In this document: piece after piece, positions 1-6,602 of the stretch
Layout of the letters: the number at the start of each line of letters is the position of its first letter
Position numbering within the stretch: the stretch's first letter is position 1
Assembly: GCA_964451375.1 (NCBI GenBank)
Contig: CAYVIN010000148.1
Span: forward strand, 1 to 7,263
DNA: 7,263 nt
Direction: 5' to 3'
Origin: JAGXQV01 sp964451375
Lineage (GTDB): Bacteria > Pseudomonadota > Gammaproteobacteria > Burkholderiales > Sulfuricellaceae
Program-made: the position numbers and the translations under genes
The notes under the pieces: generated by a model
Databases searched by the model: none
What the model was told of the DNA's origin: nothing
What the model saw: only the letters and a program-made list of their open reading frames with translations

Positions 1-46
1 CTCCACACCTCAAAGTTGAATTTTTGAGGCGACAACTAGCTTGACA
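1..46. mobile_element. Partial insertion-sequence end at left border (inferred)
   Basis: The 46 bases at the left border appear to be one terminus of an insertion sequence. Positions 27-46 are the exact reverse complement of 7218-7237, and each copy begins exactly 46 bases from its edge of the window. Read inward from the junction at 46/47, the element starts TGTCAAGC, fitting the TG...CA termini of IS3-, IS21- or IS481-type elements. Beyond the 20-bp repeat the two borders differ, as the left and right ends of one IS would. An equal 46-base extension at both ends is what a de Bruijn assembler leaves at a multicopy repeat. No transposase is visible, so the family cannot be named. Confidence 0.55.
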
Positions 47-967
47 CCGGGGGAGCTTGGCGAGCAGTATTTTGGCCTGAGCAACGTACTTACCCTTCGG
101 ATAGTGCCGGAGATATTCATTCAACGCGTCACTACTGTTTGCATCTTTGATGCTATCCCACAGTTCTTCCTCTCGTTCGGCATCGCTCTTGATGCGAGAG
201 GGTTGGGATCGCTGGACATTGACCGTGGTCGAACCCGTGAAGATGAAGTAGAAGTCGCCAGTGAGCGAGGAAGACTCCCACGGCGTCTGTGCATCTCCGC
301 TGGCTTGCATGACGCCGTTGCGCACTCGTTTGAACACGGCTTCCAATGGCAGGCCGGGGGTATGCAGATTCTTGAGCAGTTCCTGGGTGTATAGGCCGTT
401 GCGCCCCGAACCATCCGAGGCGACTTTGCCGGGGGCGGTGGCGTAAGCGATTAGCGTCCCTTTGGGGGCGTCCATCTGCGCCAGGCCACCGGAGGTGGAA
501 CGAAAGCGCCGCTCGAAGGGGTTGTTGCGGCAGGCGTCGAGAATGACGATGTTGAAGGGGCTGTTGCCGAGTTGGTCGAGAACGCTATCGACATCGACGG
601 TTTCGACGCGGGCCGAGGCTTCCGAAGCGATTTGCGCGTCAGTCGGGATAAGGTAGTTCTTGCCTTTGACCTGCATCCCATGTCCGGCGTAGTAAAACAG
701 GGCGACGGTGTCGTTGGTGAGTTTCTCGCCAAACTGGGCTATTGCCCGGTTCATTTCCTTCTGGCTGGCGTCGGTCTTTTCAATCACGGTGAAATCGAGT
801 TTGCGTAGCGCTGCCGCGATGTCCTTGGCGTCGTTCACCGGGTTGGTCAGCGGCGAGGTCGGGTAGGCGCTATTGCCGATTACCAAAGCAACGCGCTTTT
901 CGGCGGCGTGGAGCGGGGTAACAGCCAGCAGGATGAGGGCAAGCAGAAAGGGGTAAAAGGGCTTCAT
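2..967 (-). CDS. Exported caspase-like (C14) protease, 3' end cut by IS
   Basis: This is a caspase-family cysteine peptidase with an N-terminal Sec signal peptide (residues 1-22, ending LHAA), so it should act outside the cytoplasm. The domain starts at KRVALVIGNSAY (24-35). The catalytic histidine is H96 in YYAGHGMQ and the catalytic cysteine is C146 in LDACRNNPF; both are present, so the protease core looks intact. A spacer follows, then a helical motif with ELWDSIKD and EYLRHYPKGKY (about 268-305), a C-terminal repeat type common in bacterial caspase-like proteins. Native codons end at R307 (position 47). The last 15 codons are read from the IS end and there is no stop before the window edge, so the natural C-terminus is lost. 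It is the last gene of a three-gene operon, 39 bases after the previous gene. The ribosome-binding site is weak. The substrate is unknown; bacterial relatives include proteolytic regulators and stress-related proteases. Confidence 0.88.
   Translation of the reverse strand, partial: MKPFYPFLLALILLAVTPLHAAEKRVALVIGNSAYPTSPLTNPVNDAKDIAAALRKLDFTVIEKTDASQKEMNRAIAQFGEKLTNDTVALFYYAGHGMQVKGKNYLIPTDAQIASEASARVETVDVDSVLDQLGNSPFNIVILDACRNNPFERRFRSTSGGLAQMDAPKGTLIAYATAPGKVASDGSGRNGLYTQELLKNLHTPGLPLEAVFKRVRNGVMQASGDAQTPWESSSLTGDFYFIFTGSTTVNVQRSQPSRIKSDAEREEELWDSIKDANSSDALNEYLRHYPKGKYVAQAKILLAKLPRCQASCRLKNSTLRCG
27..46 (-). repeat. 20-bp terminal inverted repeat, left copy
   Basis: Read on the minus strand this is TGTCAAGCTAGTTGTCGCCT, identical base for base to 7218-7237 on the plus strand. 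The match stops on both sides: G against T outside the junction, and C against G inward. I found no third copy in the window. It is interpreted as the terminal inverted repeat of an IS. Confidence 0.93.
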
Positions 968-1006
968 CGTCAAAGGTTTTTCGCTGGTTATAGGGGCGTG
1001 GGTTAA

Positions 1007-1468
1007 TTACTCGACCGTGAATTTCAACTCCATTTCACCCTGCCGGCCTTTGGTGTCGGCCACCTGCAAGGTCAGGCGGTGGCTGCCTTTGGGTAGGCTG
1101 GCTTCGGGTACGGTGAAGCCACTCTTGGTGACTTTGACCGATTGGGTGATGCGGTTGGTGATGTCAATATTGAGAAACCCATAGGTGGCCTTGAACGAGG
1201 CAGGGTCGATTTCTGCGTCGGGGCTGCTGGCGAAGCGCAGGTCGATGGGTAGCGGCGAGGTGAATACGCCTTTGGCGACATTGGGGGAGAGCACCTGGAT
1301 TTTGGGGAGATCGGGACTTTTGATGAAGGAGCGGGTTTTGGCGGTCTTGATGCTGGGCGGTGCGGCGGCTTCTCGGGCAACATCTTCGTCGGTAAGCAGC
1401 ATAAGCGGTTGAGCGACGGCATAGGCGGAGAGCAACGAGAACAGGGGCAACAGGGCGAATTTTTTCAT
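1007..1468 (-). CDS. Small exported protein, Ig-like C-terminal region
   Basis: This encodes 153 residues with a clear Sec signal peptide (MKKFALLPLFSLLSAYAVAQ, cleavage probably after A19). A low-complexity linker follows (about 25-55, AAAPP and KTAKTRSF). The C-terminal part (about 65-153) alternates hydrophobic residues with the pattern SPLPIDLRF, IDPASF, YGFLNIDIT, ASLPKGSHRLTLQVADTKGR and LKFTV. That pattern is typical of bacterial Ig-like or cadherin-like beta-sandwich domains of periplasmic and surface proteins. No catalytic motif is visible. It lies between another small exported protein (56 bases upstream) and the caspase-like protease (39 bases downstream), all on one strand, so co-transcription is likely. 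A binding or scaffolding role in the periplasm is inference. A GGTG about 10 bases before the ATG is the only ribosome-binding signal. Confidence 0.8.
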   Translation of the reverse strand: MKKFALLPLFSLLSAYAVAQPLMLLTDEDVAREAAAPPSIKTAKTRSFIKSPDLPKIQVLSPNVAKGVFTSPLPIDLRFASSPDAEIDPASFKATYGFLNIDITNRITQSVKVTKSGFTVPEASLPKGSHRLTLQVADTKGRQGEMELKFTVE

Positions 1469-1524
1469 GAAGAATCACCACGAACAGGGGGAAGGAATGC
1501 CAACCAACGGCGCCGGTCGGCGGA

Positions 1525-1983
1525 TTATTTCTTTTTCCTGGTGAAGATGATTCGGTCGATCAGGCTGTCGCCGCCGGCGTCCTTGCGAAAGTAGATGACG
1601 GCGTTGTATTGGGTGGCAGGCTCGAACACCGCCTCACTACGCACACTTTCGATGAAGGAATAGATGGTTGAGGCGATGCCGAAGAAACTGCGGGTTTTGG
1701 GGGCGCTGTCAGCCGGTTTGACTTCGAGCTGGCCGTGTTCGCCGACCACGGTGATCCATTTGTCGATTCGGCTGGGCAGGCTGTTCAGCGAAACCTTGCC
1801 GGAGATTTCCACTTCCACGGTGTCCTTGCCGGTGGCCAGTTCCTTCGAGAGGCGTCCATCGAACAGTTTGGAGTCCATGAAGGTCAGCGGCGCGGTGCTG
1901 TCAGGTGCAGCGCTTGGCTGAGCGAAGGCCGGAGCAACGATGAATGACGGCAGCAAGGCGAATAAAAGCAAGGTTTTCTTCAT
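1525..1983 (-). CDS. Small exported protein of unknown function, first gene of caspase operon
   Basis: This encodes 152 residues starting MKKTLLLFALLPSFIVAPAF, a good Sec signal peptide with likely cleavage after A21. The frame is open further upstream to 2154, but that stretch has no signal-peptide character and contains the putative promoter, so I place the start at the ATG at 1983, preceded by GGAACG. The mature part holds VEVEISGKVSLNSLPSRIDKW (split here by residues 56-76) and a strand-rich C-terminus with YNAVIYFRKD, ending in a basic RKKK tail. I do not recognise a family. It shares the pentapeptide KTRSF with the next gene (residues 96-100 here, 44-48 there). Its position as leader of a set ending in an exported caspase-like protease suggests a linked extracytoplasmic role, but that is context only. 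Confidence 0.75.
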   Translation of the reverse strand: MKKTLLLFALLPSFIVAPAFAQPSAAPDSTAPLTFMDSKLFDGRLSKELATGKDTVEVEISGKVSLNSLPSRIDKWITVVGEHGQLEVKPADSAPKTRSFFGIASTIYSFIESVRSEAVFEPATQYNAVIYFRKDAGGDSLIDRIIFTRKKK

Positions 1984-2207
1984 GGCGTCGTTCCGGTTGG
2001 TCTGGTGTAAGGGGGTTGAATTCCCAACGATTATAACGGGATTACCGGTGCTTGGAAGGTTGCCAAATCCCGGCCCTTCACACCCGCGCCTTTCCTTGAT
2101 GAACCAGGCATTTCCCGGAGAACCGCGTATTTGCTTGTTCTCCAGCCATGTCACCGTCCCACGGGCGTTCCCGCGTAGGTGAACACTAACATTTGGAACG
2201 AGGCGGC
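1984..2207. other. Intergenic gap between amiC and caspase operon
   Basis: This 224-base gap follows the amiC stop codon and precedes the start of the caspase operon. It holds the TATAAT at 2030-2035. Near 2162-2175 there is only a 4-bp CGGG/CCCG hairpin without a T-run, which is not a usable terminator. I see no small gene or RNA in it. Confidence 0.6.
2030..2035 (-). promoter_or_regulatory. Putative -10 box of caspase operon
   Basis: On the minus strand these bases read TATAAT, a perfect sigma70 -10 hexamer, 46 bases before the ATG at 1983. This predicts a leader of about 40 bases. No convincing TTGACA-like -35 sits 16-18 bases upstream, so the promoter may need an activator, or the match may be by chance. 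It lies in the only gap able to drive the three leftward genes. Confidence 0.45.
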
Positions 2208-3632
2208 TTATTCGGCCTTTGCCAGCCGCGATTTTGCGAGGGGGGGATTTTTGGCGAAGTAACGTTTGATGCCGGAGAGGATGGCGCGGGCCATTTTGTC
2301 CTGATAGGCGTCGTCCTTGAGGCGGCGTTCTTCGTCGGGATTGGAGATGAAGGCGGTTTCCACCAGAATCGAGGGGATGTCCGGGGATTTCAGGACGGCG
2401 AAACCGGCTTGTTCGACGCTGCTCTTGTGAAGGCGGTTGATGCCGCCGAGTTCGCCGAGCACGGCCTTGCCGAGTTTGAGGCTGTCGTTGATGGTGGCGG
2501 TCTGCGACAAATCCAGCAGGGTTTGTTTGAGGTACACGTCTTTTACGTCGATGTTCACGCCGCCGATCAGGTCGGCTTCGTTTTCCTTTTTCGCCAGCCA
2601 GCGCGCGGCGGCGGAAGTTGCGCCGCGTTCCGAGAGGGCGAACACCGACGACCCGGAAGCTTCGGGAGTGATGAAGGCGTCGGCGTGGATGGAGACGAAC
2701 AGGTCGGCGTGGACGTTGCGCGCTTTAACGACGCGCTGGTGCAGCGGAATGAAATAGTCGCCGTCGCGAACCAGCACACCGCGCATGTTGGCTTCGCGAT
2801 CCAGTTGTTCCTTGAGGCGACGGGCGATGGCCAGCGTCACGTCTTTTTCGTTGGAGCCGCTGCGCCCTCGCGCGCCGGGGTCTTCGCCGCCGTGACCGGC
2901 GTCAATGGCGACGGTTATGAGGCGCGCGACGTTGGATTTTTTGGGGGGCGGTTCGGCTTTGGCGATTTTCTCTACGACTTTGTCTTCAGCGGCGGGGCTG
3001 GTTTTGGGGGCCGGCGCTTCGGCAAGCGGCGCGGGTTCCGCCGGTTTCGCGGGCAGCGGCGCTTCCTCCGCAAGCGTTTTGGGGGCTTCGGCGCTGATTT
3101 TGGGGGGTTCGGCTACGGCTTTGGACGGCTCGGCTGCGGGCGGGTTTTCTTTTTTGTCGAGCAGCGCCATCAGCGGGTCGGCGGCCTGAGTGGGGTAAAT
3201 GTCGAGCACCAGGCGATGGCCGTAGTTGGCGTAAGGCGGGAGCGTGAAGACTTGCGGTTTGACCTCGGTTTTGAGGTCGAACACCAGGCGCATCACGCCG
3301 GGTTTGTAGCGCCCGACCCGCACCAGCTTGATGTAGGGATCGCCGGCCCCCACCTTGGCGGACAGGCTATCCAGCGCCGCGCCGCCATCCACGCCTTCGA
3401 GGTCGATCACCAGGCGTTCGGGATTTTTGACGAGGAGTTGGGTGAATTTGAGCGGGGCCGTCGATTCCAGGGTGACGCGGGTGTAATCCTCCGCCGGCCA
3501 GACGCGCGCCGAGTTGATCGGGAGGCCCGCTGCGATGGCGCAACCGGCCATCCACAGGACGCAGAAACTCAGGAAGCCGGCGAGCCGCCGTGCTCCTGCG
3601 TTAACTGCGTATCCACCCAAGCATTCAAACAC
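2208..3632 (-). CDS. amiC: N-acetylmuramoyl-L-alanine amidase, AmiC type
   Basis: This zinc amidase cleaves the amide bond between N-acetylmuramic acid and the stem peptide and splits septal peptidoglycan during daughter-cell separation. The 474 residues comprise an export signal (about 15-35), an AMIN domain for envelope targeting (about 41-148), a linker rich in Ala, Pro, Glu and Lys (about 160-233), and an Amidase_3 domain (about 237-460). The expected zinc ligands and catalytic residue are present: H247 in DAGHGGEDPGARG, E262 in SNEKD, H316 in VSIHADAF and E425 in LVETAFISNP. The stretch at about 340-400 matches the regulatory helix region that in AmiC-type enzymes is displaced by an EnvC- or NlpD-type activator. 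The start is a GTG, chosen because AAGGGA lies 5 bases upstream. It overlaps the end of tsaE by 64 bp, implying coupled translation. The signal contains RR and a MAGC motif, so Sec, Tat or lipoprotein export cannot be separated by eye. Confidence 0.95.
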   Translation of the reverse strand: MFECLGGYAVNAGARRLAGFLSFCVLWMAGCAIAAGLPINSARVWPAEDYTRVTLESTAPLKFTQLLVKNPERLVIDLEGVDGGAALDSLSAKVGAGDPYIKLVRVGRYKPGVMRLVFDLKTEVKPQVFTLPPYANYGHRLVLDIYPTQAADPLMALLDKKENPPAAEPSKAVAEPPKISAEAPKTLAEEAPLPAKPAEPAPLAEAPAPKTSPAAEDKVVEKIAKAEPPPKKSNVARLITVAIDAGHGGEDPGARGRSGSNEKDVTLAIARRLKEQLDREANMRGVLVRDGDYFIPLHQRVVKARNVHADLFVSIHADAFITPEASGSSVFALSERGATSAAARWLAKKENEADLIGGVNIDVKDVYLKQTLLDLSQTATINDSLKLGKAVLGELGGINRLHKSSVEQAGFAVLKSPDIPSILVETAFISNPDEERRLKDDAYQDKMARAILSGIKRYFAKNPPLAKSRLAKAE

Positions 3633-4102
3633 TGTCGTCCCTTTTCCGTTCCCGCCGCTATTTCGGCTTGCCGGCTTGCGCCGACGACCCGCAAGGTAAT
3701 CTCAATATCCGCCGGGGGAAGTAATCCACCGGCTTTTTCCGGCCATTCCACCAGGCAGATCGAGGATTCGTTGAAGTATTCGCGAAAGCCTGCTTCCTGC
3801 CATTCTTCCGGATCATTGAACCGATAAAAATCAAAGTGATATAAGTATAAGCTAGAAATTACATAAATTTCAACCAGGGTATAGGTCGGGCTCTTGACCT
3901 TGCCTGGATATCCCAGCGCCTGGAGGAGTGCGCGCGCCAGGGTGGTTTTGCCCGCGCCCAGGTCGCCGTTGAGGAATATCACCAAGCCGGGACGGAGGAT
4001 TTTCGCGAGTTCCGCGCCCAGTTCGCGGGTGGCGTCTTCGTCGGCGAGAAATCGCGGCGTAGCGGGATCGGTATGGGTAGAATCTGCGGCATGGAAAGTC
4101 AT
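3569..4102 (-). CDS. tsaE: tRNA t6A synthesis ATPase TsaE (YjeE)
   Basis: TsaE is the small cytoplasmic P-loop ATPase that works with TsaB and TsaD to make N6-threonylcarbamoyladenosine at position 37 of ANN-decoding tRNAs. It is 177 residues, a little longer than usual because of a C-terminal tail. Visible signatures are the Walker A motif GDLGAGKTT (46-54), the switch-like SPTYTLVE (71-78), YHFDFYRF (88-95) and the tryptophan motif VEWPEK (118-123). The frame runs on upstream to 4261, but that part lies opposite queG; the ATG at 4102 is the only good start, since no ATG, GTG or TTG follows before the conserved core. Its first codons overlap the first codons of queG on the other strand. It leads the pair tsaE-amiC. 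Codons 78-94 are unusually AT-rich compared with the rest. Confidence 0.94.
   Translation of the reverse strand: MTFHAADSTHTDPATPRFLADEDATRELGAELAKILRPGLVIFLNGDLGAGKTTLARALLQALGYPGKVKSPTYTLVEIYVISSLYLYHFDFYRFNDPEEWQEAGFREYFNESSICLVEWPEKAGGLLPPADIEITLRVVGASRQAEIAAGTEKGRQCLNAWVDTQLTQEHGGSPAS
3638..3643 (-). promoter_or_regulatory. Ribosome-binding site fixing the amiC GTG start
   Basis: On the minus strand this reads AAGGGA, five bases before the GTG at 3632. It lies inside the tsaE coding sequence. No ATG, and no GTG with a comparable site, follows in frame before the export signal, so it supports the non-ATG start. Confidence 0.6.
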
Positions 4103-5158
4103 GATTACACTCGGCTGGCAGGCGACATCAAATTGTGGGGGCGGGAACTCGGCTTCGCCGCCGTCGGTATCGCCGACATCGATCTGAGTACGGCGGAGGC
4201 GCGTCTGACGGCGTGGCTGGCCCAAGGATTCCACGGCGAGATGGATTATATGGCAACTCACGGGACGAAACGCAGCCGCCCCGCCGAGTTGTTGCCCGGC
4301 ACACTGCGGGTGATTTCAGTGCGTCTCGATTATTTGCCGCCTGCCGCCCGCGCCGGACTCGCGGTGCTGGGCGAGCCGGAAAAAGCCTATCTTTCCCGCT
4401 ATGCGCTGGGCCGCGATTACCACAAGGTGGTGCGCGCCCGTTTGCAGAAACTCGTGGATAAAATCAGCGCCTCCACGCCCGGCGGGCAATTCCGGGTTTT
4501 CAGCGACAGCGCCCCGGTGATGGAAACCGAATTGGCAAGCAAGGCCGGTATCGTGTGGCGCGGTAAACACTCACTCACGTTGGCGCGCGGCGCGGGTTCG
4601 TGGTTTTTTCTCGGCGAGATTTATACCGACTTGCCGCTGCCCGTCGATGTTCCCGCCCGCGACTCGTGCGGAACCTGCCGGCGCTGCATCGACGCCTGCC
4701 CCACCCGCGCCATCGTCGCGCCCTACGTGGTGGATGCGCGGCGCTGCATTTCCTATCTCACCATCGAACTGCAAGGAGCGATTCCCGAAGCATTGCGCCC
4801 GCTGCTGGGCAATCACATCTACGGCTGCGACGATTGCCAACTGTGCTGTCCGTGGAATCGCCGCGCCCCACCCAGCCGCGAAGCCGATTTTGCAGTACGC
4901 AACGGCCTCGACGATATTGACCTGCTGGAGTTGTTCGCCTGGAATGCGCGGGAATTCGAGGAGCGTCTGGCCGGCAGCCCGATCCGCCGCATCGGCTGGG
5001 AACGCTGGCGGCGCAATCTGGCGGTGGCGCTCGGCAATGCGCCGTCCAACCCCGCGATACACGCCGCATTGCAGGTTGCCCTGACGGACGCCGCGCCGCT
5101 GGTCGCGGAACATATCCACTGGGCGTTGATCCATCGCCAAGGCAACCCCACGATTTAA
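4091..5158 (+). CDS. queG: Epoxyqueuosine reductase QueG
   Basis: QueG is the cobalamin- and iron-sulfur-dependent enzyme that reduces epoxyqueuosine to queuosine at the tRNA wobble position 34. The 355 residues start with the family pattern KLWGRELGFAAVGIADIDLS and FHGEMDYMATHG, followed by ELLPGTLRVISVRLDYLP. The conserved SDSAPVME (138-145) carries the likely catalytic aspartate D139, and GIVWRGKHSL follows. Two [4Fe-4S] clusters are supported by CGTCRRCIDACP (C193, C196, C199, C203) and by GCDDCQLCCPWN (C246, C249, C252, C253). The C-terminus (about 300-355) is HEAT-like, used in this family for tRNA binding. The start at 4091 fits the usual N-terminus; an in-frame ATG at 4073 with GGGA in front is the alternative and adds six residues. 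A TAGAAT at 4078-4083 could place transcription start right at the 4091 ATG. It is divergent from tsaE and convergent with the next gene. Confidence 0.95.
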   Translation: MESHDYTRLAGDIKLWGRELGFAAVGIADIDLSTAEARLTAWLAQGFHGEMDYMATHGTKRSRPAELLPGTLRVISVRLDYLPPAARAGLAVLGEPEKAYLSRYALGRDYHKVVRARLQKLVDKISASTPGGQFRVFSDSAPVMETELASKAGIVWRGKHSLTLARGAGSWFFLGEIYTDLPLPVDVPARDSCGTCRRCIDACPTRAIVAPYVVDARRCISYLTIELQGAIPEALRPLLGNHIYGCDDCQLCCPWNRRAPPSREADFAVRNGLDDIDLLELFAWNAREFEERLAGSPIRRIGWERWRRNLAVALGNAPSNPAIHAALQVALTDAAPLVAEHIHWALIHRQGNPTI

Positions 5159-5231
5159 CCCGGATAGTGTAATTACCCTGTTTTTCCGGCGCGGCGAGGT
5201 TGGACGACTTCGCGGCCTATTCGCAGACACT
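5159..5231. other. Convergent gap between queG and M20 hydrolase
   Basis: This 73-base gap separates two convergent genes. It contains a GC-rich imperfect inverted repeat (about 5189-5220, arms with a bulge and a mismatch). There is no T-run after it on the plus strand, and on the minus strand an A-rich rather than T-rich tract follows. It may still slow transcription from both sides, but I do not call it a terminator. Confidence 0.4.
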
Positions 5232-6404
5232 TCAGCCAGCCGCGCTCAGCACCTGCTCCACCAGCCGCGCCCAGTAACTCGCGCCAAGCGCCAGCACCTC
5301 GTCGTTGAAGTCGTAATGGGGATTATGCAGGGTGCAGCCGCCCTCCCCCGGCCCGTTGCCCAGCCATATGTAACAGCCCGGCTTGATCTCCAACATGCAG
5401 GAAAAGTCCTCCGCGCCCATTGATGGGCGCAGGTCGCTGCGCACGTTTTCCGCGCCCACCAGGCTGGCGGCTGCGGTGCGGCACCAATCGGCCTGGGCGG
5501 CGCTATTGATGGTGGCCGGATAGCCGCGCTGGTAATCGAGCGTCACCTGCACACCGTAAGTCGTGGCGATGCCGTTGCACACCCGCTCCATGGCTGCTTC
5601 CAGCTGATCCTGCACTTCCGGGCGGAAGGCGCGCACCGTACCCGCCAGCAGGGCTTTTTCGGGAATGATGTTGTAGGCGTCCCCGGCATGAAAGCGCGTC
5701 ACGCTCAACACCGCCGAATCCAGCGGGTCAAGGGTGCGGCTGACGATGCTTTGCAACGCTTGCACCAACGCTGCCCCCGCCACCAGCGGATCGGCCCCCT
5801 GGTGCGGCATCGCGGCATGGGCGCCGTGGCCGCGCACCACGATGTCGAACTGGTCGGCGCAAGCCATCACCGGGCCGGGCATCACCGCAAACTGCCCCGC
5901 CGCCAGCCCCGGCCAGTTGTGCATCCCAAACACCGCCTCCATCGGAAACTGCTCGAACAATCCCTGATCGATCATCACCCGCGCCCCGCCGCCACCTTCC
6001 TCAGCGGGCTGGAATATCAGGTACACCGTGCCGTCGAATTGGCGCGTTGCCGCCAGATAGTCCGCCGCCGCCAGCAGCATCGCGGTATGTCCGTCGTGGC
6101 CGCAGGCGTGCATCCGCCCATCGAAGCGCGAGCGGTGCGCAAACAGATTGGCTTCCTGCAAGGGCAGCGCGTCCATGTCGGCGCGCAGCCCGATGGCGCG
6201 ACCGCTGGTTCCCGCGCGCAACACCCCCACCACCCCGGTATCCGCCAGTCCACGCCGCACCTCGACGCCCAGCGCTTCCAGAGCCTGCGCCACCTGGTCG
6301 GCGGTGCGCCGCTCCTCGAAAGCCGTTTCGGGATGGGCGTGGATGTCGCGGCGCAAGGCAACGAAACGCGCAACGTTGTGTTGAATGTGGGGAAGAATGG
6401 TCAT
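5232..6404 (-). CDS. M20-family amidohydrolase (hippurate/IAA-amide hydrolase type)
   Basis: This is a cytoplasmic two-metal amidohydrolase of peptidase family M20, subfamily D, which includes hippurate hydrolase, N-acyl amino acid hydrolases and IAA-amino acid hydrolases. The product is 390 residues, the usual family length. The start is the ATG at 6404, with GAGGA 8 bases upstream; the longer open frame to 6539 lacks family sequence. Signatures are RRDIHAHPETAFEE (18-31), RADMDALPLQE (74-84), HACGHDGHTAML (99-110, metal ligands C101 and H103), FQPAEEGGGGA (E135 catalytic, E136 metal), GMHNWPG (H162), a lid/dimerisation region (about 175-290) and LHNPHYDFND (H360 metal). All expected active-site residues are present. 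The exact substrate cannot be read from sequence, so no gene symbol is given. It appears monocistronic, divergent from the small exported protein at 6603. Confidence 0.93.
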   Translation of the reverse strand: MTILPHIQHNVARFVALRRDIHAHPETAFEERRTADQVAQALEALGVEVRRGLADTGVVGVLRAGTSGRAIGLRADMDALPLQEANLFAHRSRFDGRMHACGHDGHTAMLLAAADYLAATRQFDGTVYLIFQPAEEGGGGARVMIDQGLFEQFPMEAVFGMHNWPGLAAGQFAVMPGPVMACADQFDIVVRGHGAHAAMPHQGADPLVAGAALVQALQSIVSRTLDPLDSAVLSVTRFHAGDAYNIIPEKALLAGTVRAFRPEVQDQLEAAMERVCNGIATTYGVQVTLDYQRGYPATINSAAQADWCRTAAASLVGAENVRSDLRPSMGAEDFSCMLEIKPGCYIWLGNGPGEGGCTLHNPHYDFNDEVLALGASYWARLVEQVLSAAG

Positions 6405-6412
6405 GGCGGCAA

Positions 6413-6417
6413 TCCTC
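6413..6417 (-). promoter_or_regulatory. Ribosome-binding site of M20 hydrolase
   Basis: On the minus strand this reads GAGGA, eight bases before the ATG at 6404. It decides the start against the longer open frame that reaches 6539. Confidence 0.65.
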
Positions 6418-6432
6418 GGGGATGGAGCGGGG

Positions 6433-6438
6433 ATGATA
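6433..6438 (-). promoter_or_regulatory. Possible -10 box for M20 hydrolase
   Basis: On the minus strand this reads TATCAT, a five-of-six match to the sigma70 -10 hexamer, 28 bases before the start codon. The predicted leader of about 22 bases would include the ribosome-binding site. No good -35 is present at the proper distance, so confidence is low. Confidence 0.3.
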
Positions 6439-6602
6439 CAAGAAAGGTTTGGGAATGGGCGAGAGGCGTTGGATTGACTGTTGCTGCAAATGCCTATGAG
6501 CAATTCAGCGTTCCTCGCTATTTCACAAATCCGCACCAATCCGCTAAGTCACGCCGCCAATCTGGTATCTTAGGCTCCTGTTTTCAACCACCCATATGAA
6601 TC

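Larger units (their letters stand above)
6405..6602. other. Divergent intergenic region
   Basis: This 198-base gap separates the leftward M20 hydrolase from the rightward small exported protein, so both promoters should lie here. It is locally more AT-rich than the flanking genes (about 6480-6600). Apart from the weak TATCAT for the hydrolase and a TATCTT near 6566 for the rightward gene (four of six matches, no -35), I see no clear operator or RNA. Confidence 0.5.

Noticed and set aside
1984..2154. N-terminal extension of the first caspase-operon gene
   Set aside because: It would bury the signal peptide in the middle of the protein, and it contains the TATAAT box.
2161..2177. Terminator after amiC
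   Set aside because: The CGGG/CCCG stem is only 4 bp and no T-run follows on either strand.
2193..3827. Long open frame of 544 codons on the plus strand opposite amiC and tsaE
   Set aside because: It is the mirror of a GC-rich gene. Its product is a Gly/Phe/Arg-rich sequence without domains, while the opposite strand encodes clear AmiC and TsaE motifs.
4104..4131. TTGATG-16-TGTAAT promoter-like pair for tsaE on the minus strand
   Set aside because: The predicted transcription start would fall inside the tsaE coding sequence, after its ATG, so it cannot serve that start.
4571..5230. Open frame of 219 codons on the minus strand opposite queG
   Set aside because: The other strand encodes both iron-sulfur cluster motifs of QueG; this frame has no recognisable features.
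5688..6599. Open frame of 303 codons on the plus strand opposite the M20 hydrolase
   Set aside because: His/Arg-rich composition without any motif; all M20 active-site motifs are on the other strand.
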